A stretch of DNA of 35,907 bases from a virus. The notes beneath the pieces are model-generated. The model saw only the letters and a program-made list of their open reading frames with translations, did no database searches and was not told the origin of the DNA. A program made the position numbers and the translations under genes. The stretch is from positions 1-35,907 of IMG/VR virus record IMGVR_UViG_3300044993_000587. One strand, written 5' to 3'. Below, piece by piece: positions 31,027 through 35,907 of the stretch (positions within the stretch are counted from its first letter, which is position 1; each line of letters starts with the position of its first letter).

Positions 31027-31398
31027 ATGTCTTCCCTGCCGCCCTCCCCCAGCTCGGTAGACCTTGGGCGCGAGATCCTGACGCTCATTGCGACCGTCAA
31101 CAGACTCGACGGACAGATCCAAGCGCAGATGGGCAACATCGCCGCGGCCATGGTTGCGGAGCGCGAGGCGCGCGCAGTCATGGAAGCGCATCTCCGCGAA
31201 GACCTGGCGCGGCACAAGGCCGAGGCCGATGCGCGCGCCGATGGCTTGCAGAAGACCGTCGATCGTATGGCCGCCGAGACGCATCAGATCAAGACGCGAA
31301 TCTGGTTCGCGTCTGGAATCGCCGCCGCCGTGCTCTGGATCGTGAGCAACATCCTCCCGACCACGATCGGCTTCTTCTTCCGCGCGCCCGCGCCCTGA
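31027..31398 (+). CDS. holin-like coiled-coil protein with C-terminal membrane helix
   Basis: The 123-residue protein has a helical coiled coil (about 15-90, with A-E-R-E-A-R-A-V-M-E-A-H-L and D-G-L-Q-K-T-V-D-R-M) followed by a single membrane helix IWFASGIAAAVLWIVSNIL near the end. This is the build of XhlA-type accessory lysis proteins. GAGGTACAGAG upstream of the ATG serves as the ribosome-binding sequence. It is the first gene after the tail adhesin and before the endolysin, which supports a lysis role; a tail or membrane anchor role cannot be excluded. Confidence 0.6.
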   Translation: MSSLPPSPSSVDLGREILTLIATVNRLDGQIQAQMGNIAAAMVAEREARAVMEAHLREDLARHKAEADARADGLQKTVDRMAAETHQIKTRIWFASGIAAAVLWIVSNILPTTIGFFFRAPAP

Positions 31399-31419
31399 TT
31401 CTGAACCCACTTACTCCTC

Positions 31420-31531
31420 GGCTACCGGGGCTGTGAGATAGCGGCCTCCCACGCATCAGACCCCGCCAGTCCCCGGCGGCGCCCGCCCCAGCGGGCCCCG
31501 GTAGCCACTCCCGCGCAATCGGCTACGAGGA
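31420..31531 (+). promoter_or_regulatory. structured leader with competing pairings around a ribosome-binding site
   Basis: GGCTACCGGGGC (31420-31431) pairs perfectly with GCCCCGGTAGCC (31495-31506), enclosing a CCGCC/GGCGG hairpin. The GTAGCC part (31501-31506) can alternatively pair with a second GGCTAC (31521-31526) that directly touches the Shine-Dalgarno GAGGA (31527-31531). The two states are exclusive, so the leader could switch access to the site. The pairing is seen; the switch role is inferred. The stretch between 31399 and 31538 has no other gene. Confidence 0.5.
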
Positions 31532-31538
31532 CCCGGCC

Positions 31539-32681
31539 CTGAGCGAACACACTCTCTCCTGCCCCCACCGTTCCACCATCGAGACCATCATCGCGGAACA
31601 CGGCGGCGTCTCTGCCGCCGCGCGCTACCTCGGTGTCTCCCCGCGCGCCGTTCGACTGCGCCGAGACCGAGAGCAGCTCCAGCGTCTGCGCGCGGCGTCC
31701 TCAGCGCCTGCATCGCTGGCTTCTGTCGATCCGGCGACGCTTGCCGCCGCAATCGCCGGCGCCCTGGCGCAGGTCATGACGCCGCCCGCCGCGCCATCGC
31801 GCGCGGCGTACGCCGCTGTCCCAGAGACGCTCGACGAGATGAGCGCGCGCGGCGCGCGGCCCGCGCCTGAGGCGCGCCCGGCGACGCGACGCGAGGCGAC
31901 GGATGCCGCGGTCGCCGAGGGGCAGGCACCGGACCGCCCGACGGACAACACGCGCATCCTCGCGTTCGGTTGCATTCATCTCCCATACCACCACCCGGAC
32001 GCCATGGCGTTCCTGCGCGCACTGCGCGACGACGTCGAGCCGACGCGGGTCGTGTGCCTGGGCGACGAGGTCGATTGGCAGGCGCTGTCGGCGTTCGTCC
32101 GCGACCCTGACCTAGCGTCCGCCGGGCACGAACTGCGCGAGGCTCGGCGCGCGGCGCTCGAACTGCATGACCTGTTTCCGATCGTCGATGTACTGCACTC
32201 GAATCACGCCGCGCGCCCGCGCCGGGCCGCGAAGGGCGCCGGTCTCCCGCGCGGCGTCATGGCCTGTCCCGGCGACATCTTGTTCGGTGAGCGCATCGAA
32301 GACGGGCGCTTTGTTCGCCCGAAGGGGCGGGGGCTGGGGTGGCGCTGGCATCACGAACTGACCTTGGATCTTCGCACCGGGTCGTGCGTCTTCGCGCACG
32401 ACCTTGGGACGAACCTGCAGCGGATCGCGCTGGAAGAAGGTGTCTCTGTCGTGCAGGCCGACCATCACCGGCTCGCCGGCGTCGAGTGGATCACGACGCG
32501 CCTCGGACAGCGCTTTGCCGCCGCGTCCGGATGTCTCATCAACCCGCGCAGCCCGGCCTTCGCCTACGACAGAGCGGGCGCCAAGCGGCCGATGTTGGGC
32601 GCGCTCGTGATCTACGACGGCGTGCCGTCGTTCGCGCCCATGCTGCTCGACAAGCACGGGCGCTGGATCGGCCGCCTGTAG
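31539..32681 (+). CDS. HTH plus calcineurin-like metallophosphoesterase, probable CTG start
   Basis: An open frame with no ATG, GTG or TTG runs upstream of the first ATG (31776). CTG 31539 lies 7 bases after GAGGA and is the best start, giving 380 residues. Residues 21-42 form a helix-turn-helix (HGGVSAAARYLGVSPRAVRL). After an alanine/proline linker the phosphoesterase domain (about 138-380) has HLPYHHPDAMAFLRALRDD, C-L-G-D-E-V-D-W (173-180), L-H-S-N-H (219-223), and a late Q-A-D-H-H. The usual first metal ligand (D in D-x-H) is replaced by C145 in F-G-C-I-H. Such proteins cleave phosphoesters (often of nucleic acids); with an HTH it may act on DNA. Starting at ATG 31776 instead would lose the HTH. 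Confidence 0.6.
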   Translation: MSEHTLSCPHRSTIETIIAEHGGVSAAARYLGVSPRAVRLRRDREQLQRLRAASSAPASLASVDPATLAAAIAGALAQVMTPPAAPSRAAYAAVPETLDEMSARGARPAPEARPATRREATDAAVAEGQAPDRPTDNTRILAFGCIHLPYHHPDAMAFLRALRDDVEPTRVVCLGDEVDWQALSAFVRDPDLASAGHELREARRAALELHDLFPIVDVLHSNHAARPRRAAKGAGLPRGVMACPGDILFGERIEDGRFVRPKGRGLGWRWHHELTLDLRTGSCVFAHDLGTNLQRIALEEGVSVVQADHHRLAGVEWITTRLGQRFAAASGCLINPRSPAFAYDRAGAKRPMLGALVIYDGVPSFAPMLLDKHGRWIGRL

Positions 32682-32684
32682 TCC

Positions 32685-32716
32685 GCCGGGCCCATCTTCT
32701 GGGTGACCAGCCCGGC
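32685..32716 (+). repeat. hairpin before the endolysin gene
   Basis: GCCGGGC (32685-32691) pairs with GCCCGGC (32710-32716) in the 56-base gap between the phosphoesterase and endolysin genes. It is not followed by T residues. An endolysin ribosome-binding sequence (CCGGAG) lies after it. Confidence 0.35.
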
Positions 32717-32737
32717 CCTCAACCGGAGTCATCGATC

Positions 32738-33763
32738 ATGACCGCGACACCGTACCGCACGACCGGACGCCCGGCTCGGACACCGTCGAAGAACTGCGAG
32801 CGATTCCTGCACGCGCAGGAGGGCCTCGCGCGCCGCATTTCAGGCGACCCGACACGCGTCCGCGCCTACCAGTGCCCCGGCGGCGTCTGGACTATCGGGT
32901 ACGGCAGCACGGCCTACGAAGACGGAACGCCCGTGCGCGAAGGCGACGTCATCACCGTAGAACGCGCGCAAGCGCTGTTCCGGGATCGCCTCGCGAAAGT
33001 CTATGTTCCGGCGGTTTTGCGTGCGCTCGATGATCGCGGCATCGTCGTTGATCAAAGCGAGCTCGATGCGCTGGTGTCGTTGTGCTATAATATCGGTCCC
33101 GGCTCGCCGACGTCCCGCCGCGGCTTCTACAACAGCAGCGTCGTTCGCGCCCTCGCACGCGGCGACCGCGAGGCCGCGGCAACGGCGTTCCTCGACTACC
33201 GCTTCGCCGCCGGCCAGGAGCTGCGCGGTCTGCGCCGTCGGCGTGAGCTCGAAGCTAAGATGTTCCTCGAGGGCCCTGACTCCGAGCCTGGCCTCTTCGA
33301 CGCTGCGCCCGCGGTCGAGCAGGCGCAGACTGCAGAGGGAATCGCCACGGCGCGCCCGATCCTGACGCGCACCGAGACGGCCATCGCCATCCCTGCCGCC
33401 GCTGGCGCGACCGCCGCCGTCGCCGATGTCGCGGCACCTGTCGTGCAGACCGTCGCCGAGGTCGCCGCACCGCTCCAGGATGCCGGGCACTCCTTGCTCA
33501 GCCTGTCCTACGTGCTGCCTATCCTCGGGACGATCGGCGCCCTGCTCGTCGCCGCCGGCGTCGGATACGGCACCTACGCCACGCTCCGCGCGCGCCGCGC
33601 CGAGGCGGCGCTGCGCGCGGTCCAGGCCGCGCACCTCGCGTCGCCCGCCGCGGAAGAGCGGGCCTCCGAGATCGAAGTCGAGCCCGTCGAGGACGAGGCC
33701 CCGCCGCCCCGCGCCGCCAAGCGCGCGACGCCGGCGCGTAGCCGCAGCCGGAGCCGCGCGTGA
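32738..33763 (+). CDS. endolysin, GH24 lysozyme with C-terminal membrane segment
   Basis: The N-terminal 190 residues form a T4-type (GH24) lysozyme that hydrolyses peptidoglycan. Catalytic glutamate E28 is in F-L-H-A-Q-E-G-L. A-Y-Q-C-P-G-G-V-W-T-I-G-Y-G (43-56) places C46 and T52 at the other two triad positions, the E-C-T version common in phages. D-A-L-V-S-L-C-Y-N-I-G-P-G (about 111-123) is conserved in the family. From about 250 a hydrophobic helix (VLPILGTIGALLVAAGVGYG) would cross the membrane, followed by a basic/acidic tail. Family members are usually about 160 residues, so 341 reflects an added anchor or holin-like part. It overlaps the next gene by TGATG. Confidence 0.88.
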   Translation: MTATPYRTTGRPARTPSKNCERFLHAQEGLARRISGDPTRVRAYQCPGGVWTIGYGSTAYEDGTPVREGDVITVERAQALFRDRLAKVYVPAVLRALDDRGIVVDQSELDALVSLCYNIGPGSPTSRRGFYNSSVVRALARGDREAAATAFLDYRFAAGQELRGLRRRRELEAKMFLEGPDSEPGLFDAAPAVEQAQTAEGIATARPILTRTETAIAIPAAAGATAAVADVAAPVVQTVAEVAAPLQDAGHSLLSLSYVLPILGTIGALLVAAGVGYGTYATLRARRAEAALRAVQAAHLASPAAEERASEIEVEPVEDEAPPPRAAKRATPARSRSRSRA

Positions 33764-34236
33764 TGAGCGTGGCCGCGCTCTGCGCGGTCGTCTGTCTCTT
33801 TGCGGGGGACTCGCTCGCCGTCGGCATGGCGCAGGCGTCGCGCCTGCCGTCTGCGGCGATCTCCGGGATCGAGGCCGCACACCCATCAATCCAAGCTGCA
33901 GTGCGGGGCGCGCCTGGCGGGGCGGTCGTGCTGCTGTCGGTCGGCACTAACGACACGCACAACATCACGCCCGCGCTCCGCGCGCTCGGCGACGTCGCCC
34001 GCGCCCGCGGCGTGCGGCTCGTCGTCCTGACGCCGCCGTGCCATCGCCCCGCGTCCCTCGACGCGCGCTCGCAGCGCCGGGCAGAAGAGGCCCGCGCCGC
34101 CGGCGTCGAGACGCTCGACCTGCGCGCGCTGCCCGCGGGCGCATGCAGCGCGCCCCGCGCGCCCGACGGCATCCACTTCACGGGCGCGGGCTACCGCGCC
34201 CTCGCTGGCCAGGTCCTGGCCGCGCTTGCGCCGTGA
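33763..34236 (+). CDS. small SGNH/GDSL hydrolase
   Basis: The 157-residue protein contains all four SGNH blocks: AGDSLAVG with catalytic S17, a block II glycine in I-S-G-I-E (about 35), VGTNDTH with the oxyanion N63, and DGIHFTGAGY with the D135/H138 dyad. Such esterases remove acetyl or other ester groups from polysaccharides; next to an endolysin it may de-esterify peptidoglycan or surface polymers. The hydrophobic start (MSVAALCAVVCLFAG) is the first beta strand and perhaps also an export signal. Start ATG 33763, one base after GTG 33760, overlaps the endolysin stop. The next gene overlaps by GTGA. Confidence 0.8.
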   Translation: MSVAALCAVVCLFAGDSLAVGMAQASRLPSAAISGIEAAHPSIQAAVRGAPGGAVVLLSVGTNDTHNITPALRALGDVARARGVRLVVLTPPCHRPASLDARSQRRAEEARAAGVETLDLRALPAGACSAPRAPDGIHFTGAGYRALAGQVLAALAP

Positions 34237-34604
34237 GCGCCCACGCCCGTCTCCGCGGTGAGCGCATGCGGTCGGCGCTGTGCGCCGACCCCGAGACCCG
34301 ATGCCGCGCTGCCCGCGTGCTGGTCGCCGCGCGCGCCGCCCTGCGCGTCGAAGTCGATGCCATGCGTCGCCCCGCGCTTGCGCCGCACGCCGCGCGGTGG
34401 CGCGCCCGCGTCGAGCGCGAGGTCGCCGGACTACGGCGACACCTCGACCGTCTCGGCGCCGACATCGGCGAGCGCCTTGCGGTGCGCTGCGTAGCGCAAG
34501 ACCCGAGCGATCCCTTCGACCTCTTCACGCCCGCCGTCGTCGCTGCCGACGGCTATGGCATCGTCTGCCTGCTCGCGGACGTCGTGTACGGAGATCGCGC
34601 ATGA
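34233..34604 (+). CDS. hypothetical protein, 123 aa, arginine/alanine-rich
   Basis: GTG 34233 overlaps the SGNH stop; ATG 34266 is a later possible start (112 residues). The product is almost all helix, rich in arginine and alanine (VLVAARAALRVEVDAM and ARVEREVAGLRRHLDRL). A less basic end contains D-P-F-D-L-F-T-P-A-V-V-A-A-D-G-Y-G. No family is recognised. A coupled small gene of the lysis module with unknown role; a regulator or a membrane-associated helper is possible. Confidence 0.55.
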   Translation: MSAHARLRGERMRSALCADPETRCRAARVLVAARAALRVEVDAMRRPALAPHAARWRARVEREVAGLRRHLDRLGADIGERLAVRCVAQDPSDPFDLFTPAVVAADGYGIVCLLADVVYGDRA

Positions 34605-34813
34605 TCCGTCATCCCGGCCTCGCAGAGCCCGTCGTCGTGTTCGTCATGCTCAATCCCTTCTCTCCCGGGGACCGGCCAGAAAGCGTGACCTACATTCCGA
34701 CGTCCGTGCTTGCATACCTGCGTGACAGGACGTCCGAAGAGTGGGCCGACCTTCTCTCCGGTCGTCGCGCCGAGGTGCGCCTCGGCGTTGCGCCGCGGGG
34801 AGGGCACTCGTGA
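34601..34813 (+). CDS. hypothetical protein, 70 aa
   Basis: ATG 34601 overlaps the preceding TGA (ATGA), and the gene ends in a GTGA overlap with the next, so it sits in an unbroken coupled series. The protein begins with a strand (EPVVVFVMLNPFSPGDRPES), then V-T-Y-I-P-T-S-V-L-A-Y-L-R-D-R and a helix S-E-E-W-A-D-L-L-S-G. No membrane segment and no recognised family. Confidence 0.55.
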   Translation: MIRHPGLAEPVVVFVMLNPFSPGDRPESVTYIPTSVLAYLRDRTSEEWADLLSGRRAEVRLGVAPRGGHS

Positions 34814-35010
34814 ATCCGGCGCAGCGCGCCCGCCCCCAGGTCCTGGGCATGGCGACCATCGGCGGTCTCGGCTACATCCTCCTCTGCGGCATCACTGCCG
34901 CGGCCGCCGGTCTGCTCGCCGTAGCGCGGCGCAGTGGCGCTCCCGTCGGCGCTGTGCTCCTGCTTGCCGCGCTCGCCGGGGCCGGGGCTGCGGCAGCCCT
35001 GATGCGCTAG
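34810..35010 (+). CDS. small membrane protein with two helices (possible holin)
   Basis: This 66-residue protein starts at GTG 34810, overlapping the preceding stop. Two hydrophobic helices, about 14-36 (ATIGGLGYILLCGITAAAAG) and about 46-64 (VGAVLLLAALAGAGAAAA), are separated by a short turn with R-R-S-G. This is the build of a class II holin, and it lies between the endolysin and spanin genes. The sequence itself is low-complexity, so function is inferred from topology and place. Confidence 0.55.
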   Translation: MNPAQRARPQVLGMATIGGLGYILLCGITAAAAGLLAVARRSGAPVGAVLLLAALAGAGAAAALMR

Positions 35011-35022
35011 TCGAGCCCATTT

Positions 35023-35036
35023 CCTCCCCCGGGAGG
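35023..35036 (+). promoter_or_regulatory. hairpin hiding the ribosome-binding site of the next gene
   Basis: CCTCC (35023-35027) pairs with GGAGG (35032-35036) over a 4-base loop. GGAGG is the Shine-Dalgarno sequence of the gene starting at 35044, so the stem can delay its translation. It is the second such arrangement in the late operon (compare 18767-18792). Confidence 0.5.
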
Positions 35037-35043
35037 ACCCGCC

Positions 35044-35238
35044 ATGCTGCTGCTCGACATCTTGATCTTCGGCATCTGGGTCGTGTCCTGCTCGGCCATC
35101 GCCGGCATTGCCGCCTACGCCGTCGGCAAGATGGTCGGAGAGGCGCTCGGCGGCCCGGACTTCTGGACGCCTCGCCCGGCAGCGCGCCCATCGCGTCGCC
35201 CGTCCCGCCACAGCCTCATGCTGGAGCCCCGCCGATGA
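35044..35238 (+). CDS. small membrane protein, 64 aa
   Basis: A single N-terminal hydrophobic helix (LLLDILIFGIWVVSCSAIAG, continuing A-A-Y-A-V-G) is followed by a short basic, proline-rich tail. It lies between the two-helix membrane protein and the spanin pair and overlaps the next gene by ATGA. It may be an antiholin or holin partner. No family is recognised. Confidence 0.5.
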   Translation: MLLLDILIFGIWVVSCSAIAGIAAYAVGKMVGEALGGPDFWTPRPAARPSRRPSRHSLMLEPRR

Positions 35239-35528
35239 TCCGTCGCCTCCTCTCCTCCGCCGCCGGCGCCGTGTCCGGCGGATGGTCCAAGGTCCTGCCC
35301 TACTTTCTCGCCGCCGTAGCCGCCCTGGGAGCCATTGCCGCCATCTTCGGGCGCGGCTACCGCGCCGGCGCCGACCGAGTCCGAGCTGACGTCGCGCGCC
35401 GGGACGCCGCCGCCGCAGAGCGCGCGCGTGCCACGCAGCAGAAGACTCTGGAAGCACAGATCCAGCAGCGTCCGTCCTCGCCGTCGGAGACGGCGGCCTG
35501 GCTGCGCGACCCCCGCCGCCCGTTCTGA
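35235..35528 (+). CDS. inner-membrane spanin (Rz-like)
   Basis: The 97-residue protein has an N-terminal membrane helix (VLPYFLAAVAALGAIAAIFG, about 20-39). A periplasmic charged helix follows (about 42-80, G-A-D-R-V-R-A-D-V-A-R-R-D-A-A-A-A-E-R-A-R), then a short end. This is the i-spanin topology. Together with the lipoprotein encoded just downstream it would join inner and outer membranes during lysis. Its ATG overlaps the upstream stop. Sequence identity to Rz cannot be judged; topology and order carry the call. Confidence 0.7.
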   Translation: MIRRLLSSAAGAVSGGWSKVLPYFLAAVAALGAIAAIFGRGYRAGADRVRADVARRDAAAAERARATQQKTLEAQIQQRPSSPSETAAWLRDPRRPF

Positions 35529-35541
35529 TCGGAGCACCACC

Positions 35542-35781
35542 ATGCGCTTCGCTTCCATCGTCCTTGCCGCCCTGCTTCTCGCCGGCTGCGCGCCGGCTCT
35601 GCCGCCTGCACCGCCCGCGGTCGTGTGCCCTGCGCTCGTCGAGTACGATCAGACGACCCGCAATCGTGCCGCAGATGAGGTCGAGCGCCTGCCGCCGGGG
35701 TCTGTGCTGGCGGGGATGATCGCGGACTACGCCGCCTTGCGCGCGGCGGTGCGCGCATGCAGGGAGACCGCCTCTCGATGA
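35542..35781 (+). CDS. outer-membrane spanin lipoprotein (Rz1-like)
   Basis: The 79-residue protein begins with a lipoprotein signal (MRFASIVLAALLLAGC) whose lipobox L-A-G-C places C16 as the lipid-bearing residue. A proline-rich stretch follows (A-P-A-L-P-P-A-P-P-A), as in Rz1, then a charged helix. It lies 13 bases after the Rz-like gene rather than nested within it. GGAG about 6-7 bases before the ATG is the ribosome-binding sequence. Expected site: outer membrane, paired with the inner-membrane spanin. Confidence 0.8.
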   Translation: MRFASIVLAALLLAGCAPALPPAPPAVVCPALVEYDQTTRNRAADEVERLPPGSVLAGMIADYAALRAAVRACRETASR

Positions 35782-35907
35782 ACGAGCAGCAGACCACCGA
35801 CGTCACCGACCTCATCCCCCCGATCACCGACGAGGAGCGCGCCGCGTGGCGAGAGGAATGGACCTACTGGGAGCGGGCCCGACCGCCGCACGCCCTAAGG
35901 TCTTTCC
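35778..35907 (+). CDS. hypothetical protein, cut by window end
   Basis: ATG 35778 overlaps the stop of the lipoprotein gene (ATGA) and the frame stays open to the last base, 43 residues (TTDVTDLIPPITDEERAAW, then a W-T-Y-W-E-R-A-R segment). The N-terminus is acidic. The family is not recognised; the gene continues beyond the window. Confidence 0.5.
   Translation, partial: MNEQQTTDVTDLIPPITDEERAAWREEWTYWERARPPHALRSF

Noticed and set aside
1-35907. tRNA genes or CRISPR arrays
   Set aside because: No cloverleaf-like T-loop sequences or regularly spaced identical repeats were noticed on either strand.

Overview
The window is a G+C-rich (clearly above 60 % by eye) segment of a tailed-phage or prophage genome. 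Gene order and protein types point to a lambda-like, long-tailed (siphovirus-type) phage of a G+C-rich proteobacterium, most likely an alphaproteobacterium. The reasons are an alphaproteobacterial-type RpoH-like sigma factor, a spike base protein of the type found in alphaproteobacterial prophages and gene transfer agents, and general codon use. No integrase, repressor, tRNA, CRISPR array or plasmid origin is visible, so prophage versus free phage cannot be decided here. Layout: (1) 1-6716, plus strand, is an early module. It holds a decayed or start-less ORF with an intact paralogue, a protein with a HARP-like motif and coiled coil, two overlapping small unknown genes, a phage-borne RpoH-like sigma factor, and a large superfamily-2-type helicase with four cysteines placed as in Fe-S helicases. 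A very large hairpin-forming palindrome lies inside the end of the helicase gene. The module ends at a strong, probably bidirectional, intrinsic terminator at 6834-6870. (2) 6984-10307, minus strand, is acquired cargo: a type II restriction-modification pair (Dam/D12-class adenine methyltransferase directly followed by a putative PD-(D/E)XK endonuclease) and a frameshifted IS1595/ISXO2-type transposase. (3) 10340-11157 holds two unknown overlapping genes, followed by a 320-base non-coding region with a 20-bp perfect palindrome and two equally spaced dyads just ahead of the terminase. This is a candidate cos site and/or late promoter-operator. (4) 11478-22308 is the head and connector operon in lambda order: small terminase (Nu1-like), large terminase (GpA), gpW-like connector, portal (gpB-like), ClpP-type prohead protease with a nested in-frame scaffold, decoration protein (gpD), major capsid protein (gpE), an inserted spike-base plus C1q-like fibre cassette, FII-like and U-like joining proteins, tail tube, and a tail assembly chaperone made in two forms by a -1 frameshift on a textbook slippery heptamer. 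(5) 22315-30969 encodes the tail: a DUF6441/Z-like protein, the tape measure, a distal-tail-like protein, a hub-like protein with a chitin-binding-like segment, and a large adhesin with Asp-box motifs. (6) 31027-35907 is the lysis and accessory module: a coiled-coil/membrane holin-like protein, an HTH plus metallophosphoesterase protein that apparently starts at CTG behind a structured leader, a GH24 endolysin with a C-terminal membrane segment, an SGNH hydrolase, unknown small proteins, two small membrane proteins, and an Rz/Rz1-type spanin pair. How it works together: the sigma factor and helicase would redirect transcription and replicate the genome. The late operon from 11478 onward uses tight ATGA/TGATG overlaps throughout, implying translational coupling. 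Strong G+C hairpins without U-tracts follow the two most abundant structural proteins (capsid and tail tube). Several leaders (before 1408, 3032, 18802, 31539 and 35044) can fold over or next to ribosome-binding sites, so post-transcriptional control looks like a recurring theme. All functional calls are from reading the sequence; no database search was run.
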